A stretch of 64,000 bases of DNA, from the NCBI GenBank assembly GCA_022414725.1, contig CM039465.1, positions 520,106 to 584,105 of the forward strand, given 5' to 3'. The DNA comes from Microglena sp. YARC. Lineage: Eukaryota > Chlorophyta > Chlorophyceae > Chlamydomonadales > Chlamydomonadaceae. The position numbers were made by a program, and so were the translations under genes. Below, piece after piece: positions 9,681 to 20,400 of the stretch (positions within the stretch are counted from its first letter, which is position 1; each line of letters starts with the position of its first letter). The notes under the pieces are model-generated. The model was not told where the DNA came from. It did no database searches and was given only the letters and a program-made list of their open reading frames with translations.

Positions 9681-10998
9681 CTATGGCACCCCAGGTGGGA
9701 GTTTGTCCTCCATGGCCTGGTTCCTCAATTCCTGTAGGAAATCATCAAAGGTGTGTCACACGCGATTGCGTGTTTAGATACTTATCACTAAAAGCAGGGA
9801 AAATACCCTGTACACAACACGCACCGGAGTAGAATCCGACCAGACCTGAGCCCAACCGGCACAGATTTGCAGTGGTAACATGTGTATCCTTAGGAGCACA
9901 CATACAGCCGTGACAGGTGCAAGGGGAACGCTTGAAAACAGGGCATCTCATGACAATGAGAGTGTAGTCCATAGCGCTTCAGGACATGCTGAGGTTGTTA
10001 ACACATGCCACGTTGGATCCAACTACTGCACAGCTCTCAGGGTCTAGCAACACGGCCGGGTGGTTGGCAAGGGCTGCAACAAGTGCAACTACCATGGCTG
10101 TTTGGAGAAATATTTACCACTGTAAGGTGACTCTCTGGTGCCTAGGTTGTCCCGGGAAGTAGGACTGGACAAACGTGTGGAGTTTATACATGTGCTTGAG
10201 CAGCAGGGGGGCGAACAGGGTGGAGGCAGTGGTGTGCATAGTGGGTGCTAGATTGTCAGCCTGCCATGAGTGAACTAGTGCAGTGAATCAGGGTAATTCA
10301 AAGCGCGCGCTTTTGCGCTTTTGAGCGCTGACTTTTTGACCCCCTCTGCGCTTTAAGCGCAGTTTTTTGCAACTCCCTGTGGGCGCAGCATGCAATTTTT
10401 GCGCTTTTTGCACTACAAAGCGCAGTTTTTTGTTGTCAAGTGCGCTAAAGAGCTGGCCAATTTCGCAATTAGAAGTACACTGCAGTGAAGCTTTTCTTAT
10501 CTCTATTGATGACTGGCCTAAGGGGCATTCTGGGAGTGGTTCTGAGGACAGGTACATAGAGTTTTGTACCTAGTGACATATACTTGAGGAGAAGTGCAAA
10601 CTGTGAGATGGGTTCACCAGATGTGTTGGTGAAGGTGACCCAAGCAATGTTGGTTTGACTTTCGAACAGGGGACCACTAGGTGGTGCAGAACCAGAGGCA
10701 TCTGCTTGGCTGCACCTGTCAATACATTCACTAAACTCAAAATCTTCACTTTGCTCAGGGTCACATCTACCTGGCCCATCAGGGGGTCCATCATATCCAT
10801 CATAGATAATCCTGAACCTTGCTCCTTTGAACTGAAAATGCGATCAAGGGCGTCCAGACGGATCTCGAAATGGTGCTTGGAGAATACTTGCAATTCATAC
10901 TGATGAATTATTGCCTGAGATTGACCGATGCATTTAGGCTTGGGTTCATTGTTGTCGTACACGTGATCCATTTTCATTTCCATTTGGAAGATAGCCAT
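9681..10998 (-). pseudogene. Disabled unrecognised gene interrupted by a MITE
   Basis: The ATG at 10998 lies in ACCATGG, a good eukaryotic start context, and opens MAIFQMEMKMDHVYDNNEPK. The frame shifts once between about 10850 and 10800, then reads an acidic linker (EQSEDFEFSECIDRC) and SQFALLLKYMSLGTKLYVPV. At codon FTA it is interrupted by a 194-bp MITE. Beyond the element the same frame resumes exactly (ALVHSWQADNLAPTMH) and runs to 9755 through TAA 10114-10116 and TGA 9979-9981, with a Cys-rich part (CPVFKRSPCTCHGCMC). A last frameshift leads to FDDFLQELRNQAMEDKLPP and stop 9681-9683. I do not recognise the protein. Host gene, transposon or viral origin all remain possible. Confidence 0.6.
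10289..10482. mobile_element. hAT-like MITE, GCGC-rich family, inserted in an ORF
   Basis: The 194-bp element has ends CAGGGTAATTC and GAAGTACACTG, an imperfect terminal inverted repeat. It is flanked by CAGTGAAT (10281-10288) and CAGTGAAG (10483-10490), an 8-bp target duplication with one mismatch. The interior is full of TTTTGCGC / GCGCTTTAAGCGC motifs. Removing the element plus one target copy (202 bp) restores the reading frame of the disabled minus-strand gene, which confirms the boundaries. Related sequences lie at 42955-43330. Confidence 0.85.
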
Positions 10999-11200
10999 GG
11001 TCGCAACGGACCCTCAAAAATCTGCGTCTGCGATGCCATAAACCCGACCCACGTTGTGTACCGGTATGCGAAGCAATATGCAGCCTTCTGAAAAAATCTG
11101 GTGGGGACTTCGAGCATTCCGTCAAAGGCAGCTGACAAGGTGCATACGTGCGAGACGATGTGGACTGTGACTGAAGTACAATTTCATTTCAGCCTTGTAT

Positions 11201-11349
11201 GTATGTTACAGTCTAGTGGTAGGCCAAATAGGCTAAAGGGACATGTCCAACCGTCACAGGAAGGGCTAAAAAGAAAAGCATTGATGAACTGACCCCCAAA
11301 CAATCGTTTTACCGACGGGGGCCCAGAGTTCATGCTACAGCGGTAATTT
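11201..11349 (-). mobile_element. Dispersed repeat REP-A, copy 3
   Basis: On the minus strand it reads TGTAGCATGAACT, GGGCCCCCGTCGGTAAAACG, ATTGTTTGGGG, GTCCCTTTAGCC and ACTGTAACATACATAC, colinear with copies 1 and 4. It has only a two-unit ATAC tail. Confidence 0.7.
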
Positions 11350-11686
11350 TATGTACAGCCTTGCTTGCAAAGGCAGATCAAAGCCAATGAAATATTAAAA
11401 TACAGCCACTACCAAGCTTGCAAGTTGATACGATTACAAACAGTACATCAGAAGAAAAATATGGTGTAGGCCCGCCGAGGTAGACATGGCTTCAGTTTCT
11501 CAACTGTCACCCCCATAGGGGTTGCGGTGCACGCTCATTTGGTCGAGGGTCGGTCTCTCCTGCCGACCCTAAGCGCGCCAACTATTTTAAGGAGCGGCAA
11601 AGCCATTCGAACTGAATCCTCTGCGCCGCTGGTTACTGTCGGCAGACCCACCTCCTGGGTGAAATTCCTTTCATAACTAAAAATAA

Positions 11687-11723
<37 letters not shown>

Positions 11724-11854
11724 CCCCGCCTTGCCGCCCTTCTTCTTCCCTTGAATTTGGGTTGATGACAAGGTCTATCAGCCACAGTTAGCTGAAAAAC
11801 ATGTATCAATTCCCCCTCCCCTTATTCTTTTCTTAGCTCCTGTCTCTTAAACTG
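11350..11854. other. Non-coding stretch with (TC)n
   Basis: No gene was seen. A (TC)n microsatellite occupies about 11693-11720. Confidence 0.6.
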
Positions 11855-12004
11855 TCTGTTTTGAGACCTAGACATGTTTATAATCGGTCCGTGTTCGAAC
11901 CCTGCCGCACTCCCTGGTTTCCGTGGCTATCGCACGGGGGAAAGTATTGTATTCTACAGACGACTAGACACCGAATTGCCGGCAAATGGAACCTTGTAAC
12001 AATT
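11855..12004 (+). mobile_element. tRNA-derived SINE, family 1, copy 1
   Basis: A degenerate B-box (GTGTTCGAACCC) is followed by the family tail: TCCCTGGTTTCCGTGG, TATCGCACGGGGG, GTATTGT, then GGAACCTTGTAACAATT. The same ordered blocks occur at 42413-42593, which also keeps an A-box. The two copies lie in unrelated contexts, which supports a dispersed element. Confidence 0.75.
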
Positions 12005-12039
12005 CTTCTTCTGCTTAGCTCCTTCCTTCTCCTACACAG

Positions 12040-12780
12040 GGAAGCTCCCAGAGATTTTCTGTTCAGCTTCGAGCACCAGCTTCTTGGTAGCTCCGCTTCC
12101 TGGCTATTCAGCCTAACCCAAAGCGGGCTAGAGCACCTGAAAGCCAGCATAATCACTTTTCTAGCAGTGCTGGAATTTGCGAGCTTTTCCCAATGGCTGG
12201 CTCAGGGAGTTACCTAGAAGCTGCTGCTTGTAGCTGGAAAGAAAAACAAGGGGAAGCTCCTGATCTTTCCGGTGCTTTCCTTTTCAGCTAGAACCAGCAC
12301 CTTCTAGGCAGCTCCCCTGGCGGGCTATATACCTGTAGCCAAACCTCACTTTTCATCTAGAACCAGCAGCTTCTAGGCAGCTCCCCTGGAGCGCTATCTA
12401 GCCAAACCTCACTTCTCAGGTAGAACCAGCAGCTTCTAGGCAACTCCCTTGGCGGGCTATCTAGCCAAACCTCACTTTTCAGGTAGAACCAGCAGCTTCT
12501 AGGCAGCTCCCCAAGCGGGCGATCTAGCCAAACCTCACTTTCCAGCTAGAACCAGCAGCTTCTAGGCAGCTCCCTGGCGGGCTATATAGCAAACCCTCCC
12601 TTTTCAGCTAGAACCAGCAGCTTCTAGGCAGCTCCCCTAGGGGGCTATCTAGCGAAACCTCACGCAACCTATTGCACCTGGCAGCTGGCATAACCAGCTA
12701 TCTAGCACTGCTGAAATCTTGAGGCTTGGCCCAGTGGCTGGCTCTGGGAGCTGCGTAGAAGCAACTTAGAAAAGCTGAAA
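12040..12780 (+). repeat. 64-bp minisatellite with degenerate flanks
   Basis: Six good copies of a unit carrying CTAGAACCAGCAGCTTCTAG, GCAGCTCCCC and CTATCTAGCCAAACCTCAC lie at 12285-12665. More decayed related segments lie on either side (12040-12285 and 12665-12780). The core GCAGCTTCTAGGCAG also recurs in a separate 66-bp array at 43900-44170. No coding function seen. Confidence 0.85.
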
Positions 12781-12814
12781 ACACCCTAGACAGGGACTCG
12801 GCTTGGCTCTTCCC

Positions 12815-13540
12815 TAAGTTTCTTAATTCCTTTACTCACTCGACGATGCCCTACCTGGCCATCACTGGGAAGCTCACGATCAGACATACATGGCGAGGAC
12901 AGGATTTTTGGCTTGGATCTTCCCCTCATGTCGTTATTCAGTCGCTCGTGTCCTCACCCCCAAGGGAATACTCAGGATTAGACTAACAGGGTAAGACAGG
13001 TTTTGGGCTTGGCCCTTCCCTAAGTCCCCCATGCCTTTATTCAGTCGCTCGTGTCCTCACCCCCAAGGGAATACTCACAATCAGACACACCTGGTGAGGA
13101 CAGATGTTTGGCTGGTTTTGGCTCTGGTTTTGGCTCGGCTCTTCCCAAAGTCCCCTTATGGCATTCCTCAGTCGCTTGTGTCCTCGCCCCTGAGGGGTCT
13201 CTCACAATCAGACAAACATGGTGAGGACAGGTTTTTGGCTGGTTTTGGCTCTGGTATTGGCTGGGCTCTTCCCCAAGTCCCTTAATGCCTTTCCTCTTTC
13301 GCTCATGTCCTCGCCTCAGGGGAAGGGTTCTCACAATCTGACACACCTGGTGCAGACAGATTTCTGGCTGGTTTTGGCTCTGGTTTTGGCTCCCCCTTTC
13401 CCTAAGTCCCCTTATGCCTTTCCTCAGTTGCTCATGTCCTGGCCCCTTAGGGGTCTGACAAACATGTCGAGGACAGTTTTTTTGCTGTTTTTTTTGCTGT
13501 TCTTTGCTTGGCTCTTCTTCAAGTCCCTTGACGTCTTTAT
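12815..13540 (-). repeat. Seven-copy tandem array of the BET-like gene's 3' end
   Basis: On the minus strand each unit repeats the last codons of the gene to the right (GEDxSD), its TGA, and the overlapping AATAAA, followed by about 90 bp of 3' UTR. The end motif recurs at roughly 13541 (true end), 13424, 13297, 13167, 13041, 12937 and 12836, with spacings of 101-130 bp. Several copies keep both the stop codon and the poly(A) hexamer (TGAATAAAG). Confidence 0.85.
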
Positions 13541-15002
13541 TCAGTCGCTCATGTCCTCGCCCCTGAGGGGAGGAGGCTCACTATCAGACGACGGTGGTGG
13601 GGGGGATGGGGACTTGGCTTGCCCCTTGGACGCGCCACGTCCCTTGGAAGCAGCGCCCTTCCCAGCCTCACGTGCACCTGCCTCTATCGGTGTGGCTGCT
13701 GCAGCACCCCATGGAGATGCCGGTGGTGGGGGGGACGGGGACTTAGCTTGGCCCTTAAATGCACCACGTCCCTTGGAAGCAGCACCCTTCCCAGCCTCAA
13801 CTGCACCAGCCTCGTTCAGAGTGGCGGCTGCAGCACCCCAATCAGCCGCCAGTGGTACTGCGCCTGAGGGGGTCGAGCCAGCAGCGGGGCCAGCGGAGGC
13901 ACCAGCAGAGCCAGCACCAGCAGCAGGGCCAGCACCAGCACCACCAGCAGAGCCAGAGGCGGAGTCAGCAGCGCCACCAGCAGCACCAGTGGAGTCACCA
14001 GCAGCAGCATCAGCATGGCCAGAAGCAGAGCCAGCAACAGCACCAGCGGGGCCAGCGGAGGCTTCCTTGTTTTGGGAGTGGCTGAGATCCAGTATAGTGG
14101 CCTGCCGCAGTTCCTGCAGCTGCGATACAGATGCAGTGGTTGCTGCAGCGGCGATGGCGGCCGCAGCGTCCTGTTTAGGAGCAGGTAGGTGTGATACAGC
14201 TGCAGCAGTTGCTGGAGCGGGAGCAGCCTGTTTAGGAGCTTGTGGTATGGATGCAGCGGTTGCTGTAGTGGCAGCGGCCAGTTTAGGAGCTTGTGGTACG
14301 GATGCAGCAGTTGCTGTAGTGGCAGCGGCCTGTTTAGGAGCTTGTGATACGGATGCAGAGGTTACCGCAGCAGGGGCCTGTCTAGGAGCTTGTGGTACGG
14401 ATGCAGCGGTTGCTGCAGGGGTAGCGGCCTGTTTAGGAGCTTGTAATCCAGATGCAGTGGCTGTTGCAGCGACAGCGGCCTGTTTAGGAGCTGGTGGGTG
14501 TGATAAGGATGCAGAGGCTGCTGCAGCAGGAGCAGCCTGATTAGGAGCTGATGAGTGTGATAAGGACGCAGCAGCCTGTTTAGGAGCTTGTGATACGGAG
14601 GCTGATGTTACTGCAGCAGGAGCGGCCTGACTAGGAGCTGGTGAGTGTGATACGGATGCAGTGGCCTGTTTAGGAGCTTGTGATACGGATGCAGCGGCCT
14701 GTTTAGGAGCTTGTGATACGGATGCAGCAGGTGCTGCAGCGGCAACGGCCTGCTTAGGAGCTTGTAATCCAGATGCAACTGGAGCGGCAGCGGCCTGTTT
14801 AGAAGCTTGTGATACGGAGGCAGCTGTTACTGCAGCGGCAGCGGCCTGTTTAGGAGCTTGTGATACGGATGCAGCTGTTACTGCAGCGACAGCGGCCTGT
14901 TTACGAGCTGGTTGGTTGGGTGCTGCGACGGCTGACCCCAGCGGGAAAGCCTTTGGGGGGGAAATGGAAGCAGGCCTTTTGCGAGGCTGTGGCTGTTGTG
15001 GT

Positions 15003-15040
<38 letters not shown>

Positions 15041-15049
15041 GCCTGCTGT

Positions 15050-15088
<39 letters not shown>

Positions 15089-15375
15089 CTGCGGCTGTGG
15101 CTGGCCTGCTGTCTGCTGGTGTTGTTGCGCTGACACTGCCTGTGCAATGGCAGCCAAAGACGCAGGCTGCAGCTGCTGCTGCTGCTGTTGCTGCTTAGGG
15201 GGGCTTCGCTGCATCTGGAGCTGCTGCTGCACCATCTGGAGCGTTTTCAGCTGCTGCAGCTGCACTGGGTCCAGGCCAGCAGTGGAGGGGGAGATGGCTC
15301 CGCCGCTGCCTGATGCCTGTGCCGCGGCTTGTGCCGTAAAGAAACTCTGAAGGCCAGCAAAGCTCTGGGTCATGC
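13541..15375 (-). CDS. BET-like gene exon 10 (last): polyQ and Ala-rich C-terminus
   Basis: Entered in phase 1 after CCCACACAG, it reads MTQSFAGLQSFFTAQAAAQ, LDPVQLQQLKTLQMVQQQLQ and several glutamine tracts (about 14990-15190). Then come about fifteen SVSQAPKQAA-type repeats (14170-14930), a Gly/Ala region, two copies of KGRGAxKGQAKSPSPPPP, and GEDMSD-TGA. AATAAA overlaps the stop (TGAATAAAG). Gln-rich C-termini are typical of long BET isoforms. The 5' edge has two decayed copies in the preceding intron (ATGACTCAGGG at about 15546 and 15679), and the 3' end has six further copies downstream. Confidence 0.85.
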
Positions 15376-15546
15376 CTGTGTGGGAGGGGAAGGGGAAGAT
15401 GAGGGAAGGAGGGGGTACATGATGGGGGGGGGGGGAGATGTGGGGGAAGGGGGAGATGAGGGGGGGGGGGGGGGGGGGGAATAGGGGGAGATGAGGGGGG
15501 GAGGCTGCTAAGAAGCTCTGAAGGCAAGCCAAGCCCTGAGTCATTC

Positions 15547-15580
<34 letters not shown>

Positions 15581-16062
15581 TGGTGGTGGTAGTGGTGTGT
15601 GTGTGGGGGGGGGGGAAGAGGGGGAGATGAGGGGGGGAGGCGCTAAGAAGCTCTGAAGGCAAGCCAAGCCCTGAGTCATTCCTCTGTGTGTGTGTGTGTG
15701 TGTGTGTGTGGTGGTGGTGGTGGTGGTGTTGGTGGGGGGGAGGGGAAGTTATGTGTGTCTGTGTTGCTCTGTGTTGCTGTTCTGCGTTGTGACATTTGCT
15801 GGCCAGTGTTTTTCGTGGCTATTTAGTCATCAGGGCGTATCTCTCAGGGTTCATCACTAGGTTGCGTCTGGTTTGGCTGATAGCTCGAAGCTGAAAAGGA
15901 AATCACTGATGGTCACGGCAATAGACAGAATTCATTGCTCTATTGCCATGGCTTTCAAAACCCTGAACTCACCCTTGGCAAGATCCAAAATAGGCGATGG
16001 AAGCGAGGCCAAGCTGAGGGCTTTCACCGCCGCCGCTACAGCCGTCAAAACCCTAAACTCAC
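15376..16062 (-). other. Intron 9: splice-edge copies and microsatellites
   Basis: It contains the second copy of the exon-9 donor edge (15973-16050), two (TG)n tracts (about 15551-15580 and 15684-15712), G-runs, and two decayed copies of the exon-10 acceptor plus first codons (about 15505-15548 and 15635-15680). Confidence 0.75.
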
Positions 16063-16360
16063 CCTTAGCAAGATCCAAAATAGGCGATGGAAGCGAGGCC
16101 ATGCTGAGGGCTTTCACTGCTGCCGCTACAGCCGTTGCATTGAATGATAGGCTATTGGGGGAGGATATGTTGGAGGGAGAGAGTGCTTGCGCGGCTTGGG
16201 GTGAATGCGCAGTGGGGGTGGACGATGGTGGGAGGGGGGACGCAGCCCCTCTCTGGCTGGTGGGTGTCGTGGCTTGGGCTGTGGGGGGTCTGTGGGGAGA
16301 AGCAGCTAGAGGAGCAGGGGAAGAGCGTGCCGTCGCTGGTGGAGGGGAGACGGAGGAGCC
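16063..16360 (-). CDS. BET-like gene exon 9: Ser/Pro/Ala-rich
   Basis: It lies between CCCTCTCAG and the strong donor GTGAGT, entered in phase 0 and left in phase 1. It encodes GSSVSPPPATARSSPAPLAA, QALSPSNISSPNSLSFNATA and AAVKALSMASLPSPILDLAK. A perfect-frame 78-bp duplication repeats its last 70 bp plus the donor, so a second GTGAGT lies at 15971-15972. Use of either donor keeps phase 1, adding or omitting 26 residues. The acceptor side is copied at 16440-16490. Confidence 0.82.
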
Positions 16361-17279
16361 CTGAGAGGGGCATAAGGCATGGGTGGTGGTGGGAGGTAGG
16401 GTGGGAGGTGGGAGGTAGGGTGGGAGGGAGGTGGGTGGGAGGTGGAGGAGAGGTGGAGGAGCCCTGGTAGGGGCGTGGGGGGTGTAAGGCAGGCTGGGTG
16501 GGTGGCAGGGTAGGTGGGTGGGAGGCAGGGTGGGTGGCAGGGTAGGAAGGTGAGTGGGAAGTAGGTGGGTGGGATGTGGGTGTGAGGCAGGGTGGGAGGT
16601 GGGTGGGAGGCAGGGTGGGGTGTGGGTGTGAGGCAGGGCGGGAGGTGGGTGGGAGGCAAGATGGGGTGTGGGTGTGAGGCAGGGTGGGAGGTGGGTGGGA
16701 GGCAGGGTGGGGTGTGGGTGTGAGGCAGGGTGGGAGGTGGGTGGGAGGCAGGGTGGGGTGTGGGTGTGAGGCAGGGTGGGAGGTGGGTGGGAGGCAGGGT
16801 GGGGTGTGGGTGTGAGGCAGGGCGGGAGGTGGGTGGGAGGCAGGGTGGGGTGTGGGTGGGATGTGGGTGTGAGGCAGGGTGTGAGGTGGGTGGGAGGCAG
16901 GGTGGGGTGTGGGTGGGAGGCAGGGCGGGAGGTGGGTGGGAGGCAGGGTGGTGTGTTGGTGGGAGGCAGGGCGGGAGGTGGGTGAGTAAGCAAGTTAGTG
17001 GGTGGCTTCGGAAAGGCGTGAGCTGCTGCTCTAGAAAGAGGCCTCAAGGGAGGGGGTGGTGGAGTGTGTGTGTGTGGTGTGTGGGGGGGGGATGTGGGTG
17101 TGAGGCAGGGAGTGAGGTGGGTGGAAGCAGGGTGGGAGATGGGTGAGTAAGCACGTTGGTGGGTGGCTTCGGAAATGCGTGAGCTGCTGCTCTAGAAAGA
17201 GGCCTCAAGGGAGGGGGTGGTGGAGTGTGTGTGTGTGGTGTGTGTGTGTGTTGGTGGTGGAGAGTTTGTGTTTGTGTGT

Positions 17280-17347
<68 letters not shown>

Positions 17348-17360
17348 GGGGGGGAGGGGG
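16361..17360 (-). repeat. G-rich 47-bp minisatellite and 163-bp direct repeat in intron 8
   Basis: About 16380-16985 is a G-rich array (units such as GGGTGGGAGGCAGGGTGGGG; G-quadruplex-prone). It includes a copy of the exon-9 acceptor edge at 16440-16490. A direct repeat containing TGGCTTCGGAAA and CTCTAGAAAGAGGCCTCAAG occurs at 16982-17085 and 17145-17248. Then (TG)n and a long G-run follow (17225-17355). The long Pro/Thr minus-strand frame here is a by-product of the repeat. Confidence 0.8.
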
Positions 17361-17455
17361 GCGTTGCAGGTGGAGGTGAAGCGGTGGAGCCATATACAGT
17401 GGGGCGATGATGGTGCTAATGAAGTGGGCTGATGATGATGTGGCGATGGTGAAGT
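17361..17455 (+). repeat. Inverted copy of exon 8 5' end
   Basis: The plus strand reads GTTGCAGGTGGAGG, GGAGCCATATAC and ATGAAGTGGGCTGATGATGA, then TGTGGCGATGGTGAAGT. This is colinear with the minus-strand exon 8 including its acceptor. It leads directly into the 30-mer array, which continues in the same orientation. Confidence 0.85.
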
Positions 17456-17499
17456 CTGCTGCTGCTGATGAAGTGGGCTGGTGATGATAATGATGTGAT

Positions 17500-20400
17500 G
17501 GTGAAATAGGGCGATGAATATGTAGGTCGATGATGTGGTGATGATGATGTGGTACTGGTGAAGTAGGTTGATGATGGAACGATGGTTAAGTTGGTTGATG
17601 ATGATGTGGTGGTGGTAAAGTATGGTGATGATGATGTGATGATGGTTATGTATGGTGATGATGATGTGGTGATGGTTAAGTTGGTTGATGATAATGTGGT
17701 GATGGTTAAGTATGGTGATGATGATGTGGTGATGGTTAAGTTGGTTGATGATGATGTGGTGATGGTTAAGTTGGTTGATGATGATGTGGTGATAGTGTAG
17801 TATGGTGATGATGATGTGATAATGGTTAAGTTGGTTGATGATGATGTGGTGATGGTTAAGTTGGTTGATGATGATGTGATGATGGTTAAGTTGGTTGATG
17901 ATGATGTGGTGATAGTGTAGTATGGTGATGATGATGTGATAATGGTTAAGTTGGTTGATGATGATGTGGTGATGGTTACGTTGGTTGATGATGATGTGAT
18001 GGTGGTTAAGTTGGTTGATGATGATGTGGTGATAGTTAAGTTGGTTGATGATGATGTGATGGTGGTTAAGTTGGTTGATGATGATGTGGTGATAGTTAAG
18101 TTGGTTGATGATGATGTGATGGTGGTTACGTTGGTTGATGATGATGTGGTGATGGTTAAGTTGGTTGATGATGATGTGATGGTGGTTAAGTTGGTTGATG
18201 ATGATGTGGTGATGGTTAAGTATGGCGATGATGATGTGGTGATGGTTGATTGGTTGATGATGATGTGATGATGGTTAAGTTGGTTGATGATGATGTGGTG
18301 ATGGTTACGTTGGTTGATGATCATGTGATGATGGTTAAGTTAATTGATGATGATGTGGTGATAGTGTAGTATGGTGATGATGATGTGATGATGGTTAAGT
18401 TGGTTGATGATGATGTGGTGATGGTTACGTTGGTTGATGATGATGTGATGATGGTTAAGTTGGTTGATGATGATGTGGTGATAGTGTAGTATGGTGATGA
18501 TGATGTGATGATGGTTAAGTTGGTTGATGATGATGTGGTGATGGTTACGTTGGTTGATGATGATGTGATGGTGGTTAAGTTGGTTGATGATGATGTGGTG
18601 ATGGTTAAGTATGACGATGATGATGTGGTGATGGTTAAGTTGGCTGATGATGATGTGATGATGGTTAAGTTGGTTGATGTGGTGATAGTGTAGTATGGTG
18701 ATGATGATGTGATAATGGTTAAGTTGGTTGATGATGATGTGGTGATGGTTACGTTGGTTGATGATGATGTGATGGTGGTTAAGTTGGTTGATGATGATGT
18801 GGTGATGGTTAAGTATGGCGATGATGATGTGGCGATGGTTAAGTTGGTTGATGATGATGTGATAATGGTTAAGTTGGTTGATGATGATGTGGTGATGGTT
18901 AAGTTGGTTGATGATGATGTGATGATGGTTAAGTTGGTTGATGATGATGTGGTGATAGTGTAGTATGGTGATGATGATGTGATAATGGTTAAGTTGGTTG
19001 ATGATGATGTTGTGATGGTTACGTTGGTTGATGATGATGTGATGGTGGTTAAGTTGGTTGATGATGATGTGGTGATAGTTAAGTTGGTTGATGATGATGT
19101 GATGGTGGTTAAGTTGGTTGATGATGATGTGGTGATAGTTAAGTTGGTTGATGATGATGTGATGGTGGTTACGTTGGTTGATGATGATGTGGTGATGGTT
19201 AAGTTGGTTGATGATGATGTGATGGTGGTTAAGTTGGTTGATGATGATGTGGTGATGGTTAAGTATGGCGATGATGATGTGGTGATGGTTAAGTTGGTTG
19301 ATGATGATGTGATGATGGTTAAGTTGGTTGATGATGATGTGGTGATGGTTACGTTGGTTGATGATGATGTGATGATGGTTAAGTTGGTTGATGATGATGT
19401 GGTGATAGTGTAGTATGGTGATGATGATGTGATGATGGTTAAGTTGGTTGATGATGATGTGGTGATGGTTACGTTGGTTGATGATGATGTGATGGTGGTT
19501 AAGTTGGTTGATGATGTGGTGATAGTGTAGTATGGTGATGATGATGTGATGATGGTTAAGTTGGTTGATGATGATGTGGTGATGGTTACGTTGGTTGATG
19601 ATGATGTGATGGTGGTTAAGTTGGTTGATGATGATGTGGTGATGGTTAAGTATGGCGATGATGATGTGGTGATGGTTAAGTTGGTTGATGATGATGTGAT
19701 GATGGTTAAGTTGGTTGATGATGATGTGGTGATGGTTACGTTGGTTGATGATGATGTGATGATGGTTAAGTTGGTTGATGTGGTGATAGTGTAGTATGGT
19801 GATGATGATGTGATAATGGTTAAGTTGGTTGATGATGATGTGGTGATGGTTACGTTGGTTGATGATGATGTGATGGTGGTTAAGTTGGTTGATGATGATG
19901 TGGTGATGGTTAAGTTGGTATGGCGATGATGATGTGGTGATGGTTAAGTTGGTTGATGATGATGTGATGATGGTTAAGTTGGTTGATGATGATGTGGTGA
20001 TGGTTACGTTGGTTGATGATGATGTGATGATGGTTAAGTTGGTTGATGATGATGTGGTGATAGTGTAGTATGGTGATGATGATGTGATAATGGTTAAGTT
20101 GGTTGATGATGATGTGGTGATGGTTACGTTGGTTGATGATGATGTGATGGTGGTTAAGTTGGTTGATGATGATGTGGTGATGGTTGATGATGATGATGTG
20201 ATGGTTAAGTTGGTTGATGATGATGTGGTGATGGTTAAGTTTGTTGATGATGATGTGGTGATGGTTAAGTTGGTTGATGATGATGTGATATGGTTATTGA
20301 TGTTTGGGGTTGTATGATGATGTGGTGATGGTTAAGTTGGTTGATGATGATGTGATGATGGTTAAGTTGGTTGATGATGATGTTGGTTGATGATGATGTG

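Noticed and set aside
16361..17047. Proline-rich minus-strand ORF (HPASHPPPTLPHTHTPP)
   Set aside because: It is a shadow of the G-rich minisatellite in intron 8. The coding exon starts at the CTCTCAG acceptor, 16360.
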